Below, one piece after another: positions 1 through 6,565 of a stretch of DNA of 10,218 nt; position 1 is the stretch's first letter, and every line of letters begins with the position of its first letter. The translations under genes were made by a program, and so were the position numbers. Source of the stretch: an uncultured Candidatus Saccharibacteria bacterium (GTDB lineage Bacteria > Patescibacteriota > Saccharimonadia > Saccharimonadales > Saccharimonadaceae); contig CALIXB010000012.1 of the NCBI GenBank assembly GCA_938046775.1, positions 1 through 10,218 of the forward strand, read 5' to 3'. The notes beneath the pieces were generated by a model. The model did no database searches, was not told the origin of the DNA, and saw only the letters and a program-made list of their open reading frames with translations.

Positions 1-113
1 AACAAGAAGATGAGCGGAAACAGGAAGGTAAAGAACAGCGACATTTTATCGCGGATAAAGCGTTTTTGCTGGGCGCGTACTTGCCCGAATACACCAGTCC
101 AATATTTTTTCAT
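1..113 (-). CDS. ABC-2 type exporter permease, N-terminal fragment (cut by window edge)
   Basis: Only the first 37 codons are visible, starting MKKYWTGVFGQVRAQQ and continuing through RFIRDKMSLFFTFLFPLIFL. A short basic cytoplasmic N-terminus followed by an R-D-x-x-x-L-F-F-T-F-L-F-P-L hydrophobic run is typical of the first membrane helix of ABC-2 permeases (DrrB/YhgE-like exporters). The ATG lies one base after the stop codon of the upstream ATPase gene, so the two are almost certainly co-transcribed and translationally coupled. The product would be the membrane partner that forms the export channel. The substrate cannot be inferred. The family assignment rests mostly on the neighbour, since so little of the protein is visible. 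Confidence 0.8.
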   Translation of the reverse strand, partial: MKKYWTGVFGQVRAQQKRFIRDKMSLFFTFLFPLIFL

Positions 114-114
114 A

Positions 115-879
115 CTAATCCCGAATCGCCTTTCCTGTTAAGTCAATAAATACGTCCTCTAGGTTCGCTTGCTCGACGACTTGCTTTTTCTTAAAACCGC
201 GCGCCAGTAGCTGCTGGATCAGATTGTGCGGCGTATCAATGGTGATAATTTTACCATTATCCATAATCGCCAAGCGGTCGCACAGCAATTCAGCCTCGTC
301 CATATAATGCGTGGTCAGCACGATAGTGATACCCTCATCGCGAATCTCTTTGATCAAGTCCCACAGATTGCGGCGAGCCTGGGGATCAAGGCCAGTGGTC
401 GGCTCATCAAGGAATAATACCGCCGGGTTATTGACCAGCGTCGAAGCGATAGCGAAGCGTTGCTTTTGCCCGCCTGAGAGCTGCTCGACATAGCTTTTGG
501 CTTTGTCGGTCAATTGCACCTTGGCCAGCAGCGCGTCAGCGTCGATCGTTTGTCCGTACAGGCTGGCAAACATTTTCAGCTGTTCGCGCAGGGTTAGCTT
601 GTCGTAAAACGTCGTCGATTGCAGCTGGATGCCGATGATGTTTTTAATATGCTTCGGCTCTTTAGCAACATCAATTCCGTCGATAGCCACCGTACCGCCA
701 TCAATTGTCCTTAAGGCCTCCAGCATCTCTAGCGTCGTCGTCTTACCGGCGCCATTTGGCCCGAGAATACCGAAAATCTCGCCTTTCTTGACCTCAAATG
801 ATATGCCATCAACTACATTCTTACCATCATAAGTTTTAACAAGTTGGTCAACCGTTATGATAGGCTTAAGATTTGCCAT
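115..879 (-). CDS. ABC transporter ATP-binding protein (ABC-2 exporter type)
   Basis: A 254-residue cytoplasmic ATPase that would power the permease encoded immediately downstream. All nucleotide-binding motifs are present: Walker A GPNGAGKT (residues 40-47), Q-loop around Q85-Q87, signature LSGGQ (134-138), Walker B LFLDEP (155-160, catalytic E159), D-loop GLD (163-165) and the switch histidine H191. The C-terminal LEDVFIDLTG (240-249) is the usual tail of DrrA/CcmA-type drug, lipid or polysaccharide exporter ATPases. The frame is open up to 1011, but I chose the start at 879: the extra upstream residues are hydrophobic and unlike the family, overlap the promoter of the divergent gene, and the sequence AAGGAAAGG lies upstream of this ATG. 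The substrate is unknown. Confidence 0.95.
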   Translation of the reverse strand: MANLKPIITVDQLVKTYDGKNVVDGISFEVKKGEIFGILGPNGAGKTTTLEMLEALRTIDGGTVAIDGIDVAKEPKHIKNIIGIQLQSTTFYDKLTLREQLKMFASLYGQTIDADALLAKVQLTDKAKSYVEQLSGGQKQRFAIASTLVNNPAVLFLDEPTTGLDPQARRNLWDLIKEIRDEGITIVLTTHYMDEAELLCDRLAIMDNGKIITIDTPHNLIQQLLARGFKKKQVVEQANLEDVFIDLTGKAIRD

Positions 880-894
880 TATTAAATTCCTTTC

Positions 895-922
895 CTTATA
901 GCAGTTTAAGTAATTTTGCCAA
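895..922 (-). promoter_or_regulatory. Candidate promoter of the ABC exporter operon
   Basis: Read on the minus strand, TTGGCA (917-922) and TATAAG (895-900) are separated by 16 bp, and TGC directly before the -10 box makes it an extended -10. Each hexamer is one base from consensus. Transcription would start only about 8-9 nt before the ATG at 879, which would leave most of the purine-rich AAGGAAAGG stretch outside the mRNA. Assigned by eye only. Confidence 0.45.
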
Positions 923-956
923 CTAACCTTGCTATAGTTAATTGTAACAAAACTAA

Positions 957-965
957 TGCTATACT
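957..965 (+). promoter_or_regulatory. Extended -10 promoter for the deacetylase gene, probably leaderless
   Basis: TGC-TATACT (TGn at 957-959, -10 at 960-965) is an extended -10 element ending 9 nt before the ATG at 975. No good -35 box is seen at 16-18 bp and there is no Shine-Dalgarno sequence before the ATG. Initiation 7-9 nt downstream of the -10 would give a leaderless or nearly leaderless mRNA. Confidence 0.45.
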
Positions 966-974
966 TAATATAGT

Positions 975-2396
975 ATGAGAATTCACAGAAAAAAAGAAAA
1001 AGCTCAATCAAAAAAAATATTCATCATACTTACTCTAGTAGCTACACTTATAGTAACTATTTCTGGTGGAATATATTACCTTAGCCAATCACATTCACAA
1101 AAAATAACCGCCCCAACTGATGAAAAATATTATTTCACCGATTCACGCTATTCTGGAATTCGCTCAAAATTCGTGACCAGAAATAATAAACGAGAAAAGG
1201 TGTCGATTGAATACCCAATTACTGAAAATAAAAAAATCAACCGCACTGTTGCTGAGGCGATTGATAAAATTGATCGTGATTTTCGCAGCACGGTCCTTTT
1301 ATCTACAGCATTTGACCAGCCAATGACTGAGACTATCAGCTACCAAGTCACGCATAATAATTCGGTAGCTCTGTCGATTATCACTAACATCAAGCAAGAT
1401 ATGCACGGCGCGCATCCGGTGTCGTTGACGCATTTTTGGACTTTTAATAAAAAATCTGGTGAGATTATTAGCCTGGAAGATTTTACGGAGCGATCAGACG
1501 AGGCTATCGAAGCAATTATAAAATCCGCCAAAGATAATATTGCGCAGACAATTAAGAAGCGCGATAAACCAGAACTTGATCTTAACGGAATAATCACCAA
1601 AGAGCCTCTGTCTAATTTTATTATTACTGATAATGGCAATAGTCTGGCTTGGCCACTTGGCCAGGCATCGCTACTACCGTCATCCTATGGCGAGATGACC
1701 ATCACTGTGCCAATTTCTTCAGTCAGTAAATACCTACAAAATCCAACAGCTCGGAAACTAGCCAATATTCCCAAGCCACCCGAGCCAAAGCCAGAACCAG
1801 CGCCAGTACCCGCTGCGCCAACACCTGCACCAACCACTGGCAATAAAGTGATTGCCTTGACGTTTGATGACGGGCCGGGACCATACACTGCACACCTACT
1901 GGACATCTTGGATCAATATGGTACCAAAGCGACGTTTTTCTTGATCGGCAGCAAAGTTTCTGGGCAAGCTAGCGTCGTACGCAGCATACAGGCGCGTGGC
2001 CATCAACTAGGCAACCACTCGTGGTCACACCCGGAACTACCTAAGCTATCAGTTGACCAAATTGCTGGCGAAATTGACCGTACCAACGAGGCTATCAGAC
2101 AAGCCACTGGCGTCAAGCCGAGCATCTTGCGCCCGCCTTATGGCGCCGTCAATGGTGTGGTTTTAGAACAACTTCGGGCGCGTGGCATGTCGTCAATCTT
2201 ATGGTCGGTCGACACGCGGGATTGGGCTGATCGCAATAGCCAGATTGTCTGTTCACGTGCCGTCGCTGGCGCTCGTCCTGGAGCCGTCATCTTGATGCAC
2301 GACATCCACCAAACTTCCGTCAATGCCGTGCCGTGCATCCTCAGCTCGCTGAAGCAGCAGGGGTATTCGTTTGTGACGATACAACGGTTGAATTAG
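975..2396 (+). CDS. Membrane-anchored polysaccharide (peptidoglycan) deacetylase with DUF3298-like domain
   Basis: A 473-residue predicted extracytoplasmic enzyme that removes acetyl groups from cell-wall amino sugars; the layout resembles Bacillus PdaC. A basic N-terminus and one hydrophobic helix (about 14-36) form an uncleaved anchor or signal. Residues about 60-250 look like the DUF3298/RsiV-type domain, with the HGAHPVSLTHFWTFN region (144-158). A Pro-rich linker (about 266-287) leads to a complete NodB domain: TFDDGP (296-301; D298 and D299), metal histidines in HSWSH (348 and 352), RPPYG (386-390), DTRDW (413-417) and MHDIH (441-445). The only two cysteines, C426 and C454, both lie in the NodB domain. 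The start at 975 is forced: an in-frame stop lies at 966-968, and the anchor begins 13 codons in. Probable role is cell-wall modification and lysozyme resistance; the exact substrate is inference. Confidence 0.93.
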   Translation: MRIHRKKEKAQSKKIFIILTLVATLIVTISGGIYYLSQSHSQKITAPTDEKYYFTDSRYSGIRSKFVTRNNKREKVSIEYPITENKKINRTVAEAIDKIDRDFRSTVLLSTAFDQPMTETISYQVTHNNSVALSIITNIKQDMHGAHPVSLTHFWTFNKKSGEIISLEDFTERSDEAIEAIIKSAKDNIAQTIKKRDKPELDLNGIITKEPLSNFIITDNGNSLAWPLGQASLLPSSYGEMTITVPISSVSKYLQNPTARKLANIPKPPEPKPEPAPVPAAPTPAPTTGNKVIALTFDDGPGPYTAHLLDILDQYGTKATFFLIGSKVSGQASVVRSIQARGHQLGNHSWSHPELPKLSVDQIAGEIDRTNEAIRQATGVKPSILRPPYGAVNGVVLEQLRARGMSSILWSVDTRDWADRNSQIVCSRAVAGARPGAVILMHDIHQTSVNAVPCILSSLKQQGYSFVTIQRLN

Positions 2397-2623
2397 TCCG
2401 ACTGATCAATCTCAAATATCTTGTATTTCGAAGAAGCGCCGCGCAGCAATTTTACCCTTGAAGGTGCCACGCCGAGATGCTTTGCTAGTAGTTTTGCCGC
2501 CGCTAGATTCGCCCGCCCTTCAATGGCTGGCGCCTTGGTGTAGATTGTCAGCGAACCATCATCGTTCGGGACGACTTCTTCGCGGTGGCGAGAGTTGGGT
2601 TTGAGATGGACGGAGATTTTCAT
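2393..2623 (-). CDS. DUF167 / YggU family protein
   Basis: A 76-residue protein matching the YggU family (DUF167), a widespread small alpha/beta fold of unknown function. The recognisable elements are the N-terminal strand ISVHLKPNSR, the signature APAIEGRANLAAAKLLAKHLG (residues about 32-52, in the style of the family's P-x-x-G-x-A-N motif), and a C-terminal GASSKYKIFEI strand. The frame is open to 2698, but those extra codons lie within the hsdR gene and add nothing family-like, so I place the start at 2623 with MKIS. It begins 10 nt after the hsdR stop and lacks a Shine-Dalgarno sequence, which suggests reinitiation after hsdR translation. Its stop overlaps the 3' end of the convergent deacetylase gene by 4 nt. 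Its link to restriction is probably only positional. Confidence 0.88.
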   Translation of the reverse strand: MKISVHLKPNSRHREEVVPNDDGSLTIYTKAPAIEGRANLAAAKLLAKHLGVAPSRVKLLRGASSKYKIFEIDQSD

Positions 2624-2633
2624 GATTATTTTA

Positions 2634-5600
2634 TCAATCCAGCAAACTCGCGCCGCCAGCGTCATATACGGCGCGCTTCTGACTCCACTCATTACCATAG
2701 CGCTTGGCCTGCTCTAATACCATATCGGTTGCCAGTGCCTGCTGATCTGGCGGGTAGCCATATTTTGCCAGCGTCTTTTTGACGTTAACTTTCAGTTTTG
2801 CCTGAACATTTTTACGCTCCGCCCAGTCAATCGTCGCATCACGACGAACTTGCTCTAGTAACACTTTTGCGATATCACGTAGCTGCGCATCGCCCAGTAC
2901 TTCGCGAGCACTACCATTTTCAACCAGCGCATCGTAAAAGATAATCTCATCCTCACTGAGGCCATCAACCGCTCCGTTCTCAACAGTTTGGCGAATTTTC
3001 TGCCCAATGTTGATTAATTCCTCAATCACCTGCGCTGCCTCAATTGTCCCATTTCTATACCGCGTCAAGGCTTGATTTAGCAAGTCAGAGAACTTAGTGT
3101 CCTTGGCATAATTTCTCGAAAATCGTAGTTTAATTTCATCAGCAAGCAGTTTTTGCAACGCTTCCACTGCCAAATTCTTGCGCTCCATGTTACGAATTTC
3201 TGCCAAAAACTCATCGCTCAAAATTGACAGTTCCGGCTTTTCTAATCCCGCCGCCTCAAACACATCAACCACACCGACTGGCGCAATCGCTTTATCGACA
3301 ATTTGTTTCAGCGCGCTGCGATACTCAGCATCAGTCACCACCACCGAGCTGGACACTTTCTCCAGCCGGGCTTTCACCGCCTGAAACAGCGCCACTTCTT
3401 CGCGAATTTTCAGCGCCTCAGGCCTCGGCATCGCCAATGCAAATGCTTTACTCAGTTCCAAAACATGCTGCTTCAACCGCTTCTCACCGTCTTCCAACCC
3501 TAAAATATATTCCTCTGCATCCAAAATAATTTGCAGTTGCCTGTCAGTTGGCGCTGTAAAATATCGCTGATAATCAAAGTTACCAAACAAATCGCGCACC
3601 ACTTCATAACGCATCTGCATCTGCGCCACCGCCTCAGCAATATCAAGCTGCGGTGCGCCCTGCCCGCCACTTTGCGTATAGTCAGAGATAGCATCGCGCA
3701 GCGCCCCTGCCACACCCAGATAGTCAACCACCAAACCACCAGTTTTACCCGGAAACACTCGGTTGACTCGTGCAATTGCCTGCATCAAATTATGGCCCTT
3801 CAGCGGTTTATCCAGATACATGGTGTGCATATTCGGCACATCAAATCCCGTCAGCCACATGTCACACACAATCACGATTTCAAGCGGGTCATTTGGATCT
3901 TTGATACGCTTTTCGATAGCCTTTACCCGTTGTTTATTACGAATATGCGGCTGCAAGTGGTCAGGGTCGCTAGCACTACCGGTGATAATCACCTTGATTG
4001 CGCCGCGTGCGTCATCATCACTATGCCAATCGGGGCGATACGCCACGATTCTTTCATACAAATCAGCCGCAATACCACGACTCATCGTCACAATCATACC
4101 CTTGCCACTCAGTACATCTTGCCGAGCCTCAAAGTGCTGAATAATGTCCAGCGCGATAGTATTCAGCCGCTCACTATTACCGACGATGGCTTCTTTTTGT
4201 GCATACTCGGCCTTCAGTGCATCCTGACGACTCAATTCTTCGCCCTCAAGCAAATCGTCAACTTCCTTATCCAGCCACTGCCGCGTTGCCTCGTCCATAT
4301 TCAAATCAACCAGCCGACTCTCATAATAAATCGGCACCGTTGCACCATCTTTCACCGCCTGCTCGACATCATAAATATCGATATAGTCGCCAAACACTGC
4401 TGGCGTTGACTTATCGTCCGTTTCAATCGGCGTACCCGTAAAGCCAATGTAGCTCGCACCCGGCAAAGCATCGCGCATATACTTGGCGTAACCATACACC
4501 AATTGGGCGTCGCTGGCTCGGACATGCGCCTTCAAACCATACTGGCTACGGTGCGCCTCATCTGCCATCACGATGACGTTGCGTCGATCAGTCAAAACTG
4601 GTAATTTGTCCTCGTCATCCTCAGGCGAGAATTTTTGGATTGTCGTGAAGATAATTCCACCCGCTTCACGCTGCAACAGCTTCCTGAGTTCACTCCGTGA
4701 ATTAGCTTGCTTTGGGTCTTCTCCCAGGAGTTCGCGACAGGCGCTAAACGTACCGAATAATTGACCATCAAGATCATTACGATCCGTCACCACCACGATG
4801 GTCGGGTTGTACAAATCGCGCGACTTCATCAGTTTGCCAGTATAAAACACCATACTCAAGCTCTTGCCCGACCCTTGCGTATGCCAAACTACGCCAGCCC
4901 GCTGGTCGCCGCGTTCACCACTAGCCACCAGCGTCCGCTCCAATGCCTTATTCACTACCCAATATTGATGGTAAGCAGCAACTTTTTTGATCAATTTGTC
5001 ACCATCACTATGCTCAAACACGATAAAATTCTGCACCATATCCAGCAAGCGTTCGGGAGTGCACGCACCACGCAGCAACACCTCCAACATCGGCACATTG
5101 CCAACTTCTTTCTCACCATCAATCGTCTTCCATGGCATCATTCGCTCCAGCGGACTGGTGATCGTACCCATCTCCGCCTCTAGCCCATCGCTCGTCACGC
5201 ATAATTCATTAAAGCGGAACAGATCACTAATCTCTCGCTTATACGTCTGAATTTGCTTATACGCTGCCGCCAAATCCGCCTTCGTATCGGCCGCATTTTT
5301 TAGTTCAATCACCACCAGCGGCAAGCCATTCACAAATAGCACAATGTCCGGCCGGCGATTATAGTCGCCCTGCAGAACCGTCAGCTGATTCACCGCCGCA
5401 AAATCATTGTTTCTTGGCGAGGTAAAATCAACCACCCGCACAATATCGTGTTTCACTTCGCCACTTGATGTGCGGTATTGCACCGGCACACCAGCCACCA
5501 GCAATTGATGAAACTCGTGATTATTCTCGATTAAGCTCGGTTTACTAATCTGCGTCAAACGCCGCGTCGCTTCATTCAAGGCTGGTTCTGGAATGTGCGG

Positions 5601-5765
5601 ATTGAGCCACATCAAAGCAGTACGCAGCCGCCCAAGCAATACCACCTGCCTGAGCTCACGCTCAGCCATAGCACCATCTGGACCAATATCTGGTCCATGC
5701 AGAATTTGCCAGCCGAGATTAGCTAGGATATCAAGCGCGTATTGTTCGATTTGGGATTCGGTCAT
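2634..5765 (-). CDS. hsdR: Type I restriction enzyme R subunit (nuclease-translocase)
   Basis: A 1043-residue protein of normal family length. HsdR is the motor and nuclease of type I restriction complexes, pumping DNA past the complex and cutting it after recognition of unmethylated sites by HsdM/HsdS. The N-terminal PD-(D/E)xK nuclease is intact: D140 in RPDIV, E154 and K156 in VIELKN, and the QxxxY motif Q171-Y175. The SF2 translocase follows: motif I TQGSGKS (296-302), DEAH box (402-405), motif III TGT (443-445) and motif VI QAIARVNR (662-669). The remaining roughly 350 residues are helical, as in the part that docks onto the methylase in known HsdR proteins. No hsdM or hsdS is present in the window: downstream is DUF167, upstream an S24 repressor. 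It looks functional, so either partners lie elsewhere or it is an orphan. The codons look less A+T-rich than those of the helicase gene to the right. Confidence 0.95.
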   Translation of the reverse strand: MTESQIEQYALDILANLGWQILHGPDIGPDGAMAERELRQVVLLGRLRTALMWLNPHIPEPALNEATRRLTQISKPSLIENNHEFHQLLVAGVPVQYRTSSGEVKHDIVRVVDFTSPRNNDFAAVNQLTVLQGDYNRRPDIVLFVNGLPLVVIELKNAADTKADLAAAYKQIQTYKREISDLFRFNELCVTSDGLEAEMGTITSPLERMMPWKTIDGEKEVGNVPMLEVLLRGACTPERLLDMVQNFIVFEHSDGDKLIKKVAAYHQYWVVNKALERTLVASGERGDQRAGVVWHTQGSGKSLSMVFYTGKLMKSRDLYNPTIVVVTDRNDLDGQLFGTFSACRELLGEDPKQANSRSELRKLLQREAGGIIFTTIQKFSPEDDEDKLPVLTDRRNVIVMADEAHRSQYGLKAHVRASDAQLVYGYAKYMRDALPGASYIGFTGTPIETDDKSTPAVFGDYIDIYDVEQAVKDGATVPIYYESRLVDLNMDEATRQWLDKEVDDLLEGEELSRQDALKAEYAQKEAIVGNSERLNTIALDIIQHFEARQDVLSGKGMIVTMSRGIAADLYERIVAYRPDWHSDDDARGAIKVIITGSASDPDHLQPHIRNKQRVKAIEKRIKDPNDPLEIVIVCDMWLTGFDVPNMHTMYLDKPLKGHNLMQAIARVNRVFPGKTGGLVVDYLGVAGALRDAISDYTQSGGQGAPQLDIAEAVAQMQMRYEVVRDLFGNFDYQRYFTAPTDRQLQIILDAEEYILGLEDGEKRLKQHVLELSKAFALAMPRPEALKIREEVALFQAVKARLEKVSSSVVVTDAEYRSALKQIVDKAIAPVGVVDVFEAAGLEKPELSILSDEFLAEIRNMERKNLAVEALQKLLADEIKLRFSRNYAKDTKFSDLLNQALTRYRNGTIEAAQVIEELINIGQKIRQTVENGAVDGLSEDEIIFYDALVENGSAREVLGDAQLRDIAKVLLEQVRRDATIDWAERKNVQAKLKVNVKKTLAKYGYPPDQQALATDMVLEQAKRYGNEWSQKRAVYDAGGASLLD

Positions 5766-5783
5766 ACGTATTGTCTACTATAA

Positions 5784-5819
5784 AGTATAATTTCCAAACT
5801 TTGGGACTATTGTAGCACA
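5784..5819 (-). promoter_or_regulatory. Candidate hsdR promoter region (two possible -10 elements)
   Basis: In the 69-nt gap between the repressor and hsdR, the minus strand carries TGTGC-TACAAT (5809-5819), an extended -10 nearly identical to that of the repressor gene, and a second TATACT (5784-5789) nearer the ATG. The first gives a leader of roughly 37 nt, the second about 11 nt. Neither has a clear -35, and no Shine-Dalgarno precedes the ATG at 5765. There is no terminator in the gap, so read-through from the repressor gene is also possible. The imperfect palindrome GTCAACCTTGAC (5821-5832) sits just upstream. Confidence 0.35.
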
Positions 5820-5834
5820 AGTCAACCTTGACCC

Positions 5835-6476
5835 CTACGTCATCTTCACTACAGCAACCGCCTTAGCGGCTATGCTGTACGCACTCAAATTGTTTATATC
5901 TTGCTCGCTAATGACTATAGGTGGCAGATCCTCTGTAGACTCTGATTCTAAAATAATTTGCCGGTTTTTAGTATCTTTGCGGAATTTCTTAAGATTTGCT
6001 GCTCCGCCAATAATCGAAATGATATGATCGCCATCCTTTGGACAGTAATTGTCTTCCTTCCGAGCAATGACATAATCACCATCATCGACCGATCTACCTC
6101 CAATGTCAGCCTTATTCATAGAATTGCCAGAGGCTTTTAAAGCAAAGAGATTACTTACATCAGCCGCTCCAATAACGGAAGGTGAAATCTCTAAGTAGCT
6201 TTGAATTTTATCTTCGGCAAGTGCCGTAGCGTCACCACAGTTCACCTCTCCATAATATGGAATCTTTATCAACCCTTCTAGTCCACTAGAGATAGCCTTA
6301 ATTATTGAACCATCTGATTTAGCGGTTAATAAACCTTTTTCTATAAGTTTGTCAATGGCATACTTTACTCGATATGGGTGATCAACACCCAACATCTTAG
6401 ACAGCCTATAGTAGGTAATAGAACCTAAATCTTTTGTTTCTGCTATCTCTAAAACTTTTGCTTGGATATCATTCAT
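5835..6476 (-). CDS. LexA/UmuD-like S24 family repressor with self-cleavage domain
   Basis: A 213-residue predicted DNA-binding repressor that would be inactivated by autocleavage, usually prompted by RecA filaments after DNA damage. Residues about 4-60 form a winged helix-turn-helix (YYRLSKMLGVDHPYRVKYAIDKL region). The C-terminal half is a peptidase S24 domain: cleavage dyad Cys80-Gly81 in EVNCGD (UmuD also cuts between Cys and Gly; LexA uses Ala-Gly), nucleophile Ser119 in ASGNSM, and general-base Lys163 (or Lys164) in ANLKKF. The frame opens at 6536, but the first 20 residues are Cys-rich, non-family and overlap the promoter. The start at 6476 lies 7 nt after an extended -10, which would make the mRNA leaderless. 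It is divergent from the 6738 gene across a palindrome-rich control region and upstream of hsdR on the same strand. Whether it is the host LexA or a phage-type repressor is unresolved. Confidence 0.88.
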   Translation of the reverse strand: MNDIQAKVLEIAETKDLGSITYYRLSKMLGVDHPYRVKYAIDKLIEKGLLTAKSDGSIIKAISSGLEGLIKIPYYGEVNCGDATALAEDKIQSYLEISPSVIGAADVSNLFALKASGNSMNKADIGGRSVDDGDYVIARKEDNYCPKDGDHIISIIGGAANLKKFRKDTKNRQIILESESTEDLPPIVISEQDINNLSAYSIAAKAVAVVKMT

Positions 6477-6483
6477 TATTTTA

Positions 6484-6513
6484 AGTGTAGCACACGAAGC
6501 ACAGATTGTACAA
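6484..6513 (-). promoter_or_regulatory. Promoter of the S24 repressor gene, leaderless
   Basis: On the minus strand, TTGTAC (6508-6513), an 18-bp spacer and TGC-TACACT (-10 at 6484-6489) form an extended -10 promoter. Seven bases separate the -10 from the ATG at 6476, so the predicted start site falls on or beside the A of the ATG. The -35 box lies inside the palindrome at 6505-6521, which points to autoregulation. Confidence 0.55.
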
Positions 6514-6521
6514 ATTACAAT
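6505..6521. promoter_or_regulatory. Candidate operator O1 (17-bp palindrome over the repressor -35)
   Basis: ATTGTA-CAAAT-TACAAT is a perfect inverted repeat with 6-bp arms and a 5-bp centre. It covers the -35 box of the S24 repressor promoter. A dimeric LexA-like protein bound here would block its own transcription. That this is the site of that protein is inferred from position and symmetry. Confidence 0.5.
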
Positions 6522-6536
6522 GCAAACGACTTGCAT
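6520..6536. promoter_or_regulatory. Candidate operator O2 (17-bp palindrome over the rightward -35)
   Basis: ATGCAA-ACGAC-TTGCAT is a second perfect inverted repeat with the same 6-N5-6 geometry, overlapping O1 by two bases. Its right arm is the -35 box (TTGCAT, 6531-6536) of the promoter driving the 6738 gene. The arms differ from those of O1 (ATTGTA versus ATGCAA), so it may bind with a different affinity or bind another protein. Confidence 0.45.
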
Positions 6537-6559
6537 ATATTAAATAATCGTAATATACT
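6531..6559 (+). promoter_or_regulatory. Rightward promoter for the structured leader and the 6738 gene
   Basis: TTGCAT (6531-6536), a 17-bp spacer and TATACT (6554-6559) make a plausible sigma-70-type promoter with predicted start near 6566. The -35 box is the right half of palindrome O2. An A+T-rich inverted repeat TATATTA/TAATATA (6536-6542 and 6551-6557) overlaps the spacer and the -10. Confidence 0.5.
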
Positions 6560-6565
6560 TAAATC

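Noticed and set aside
2634..2636. Readthrough of TGA as glycine (alternative code of some CPR bacteria)
   Set aside because: The hsdR protein has its normal length ending at this TGA and Trp and Gly codons elsewhere are standard, so the standard bacterial code fits.
3531..4409. A 292-codon open frame on the plus strand inside hsdR
   Set aside because: It is antisense to intact hsdR, rich in His, Ile, Thr and Gln in a way typical of reverse-complement artefacts, and has no domain pattern or ribosome site.
4761..5183. A 140-codon plus-strand frame antisense to the hsdR nuclease and motif I region
   Set aside because: Shadow frame: the opposite strand carries clear HsdR motifs and this translation has no recognisable pattern.
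5821..5832. GTCAACCTTGAC as a further site for the S24 repressor upstream of hsdR
   Set aside because: Arms of 5 bp with a 2-bp centre do not match the 6-N5-6 layout of the two palindromes near 6505-6536, so a shared site is not supported.
6477..6536. An extra 20 N-terminal residues of the S24 repressor, starting at 6536
   Set aside because: The segment is Cys-rich, unlike LexA N-termini, and lies over the promoter and operators; the ATG at 6476 gives a normal winged helix-turn-helix start.
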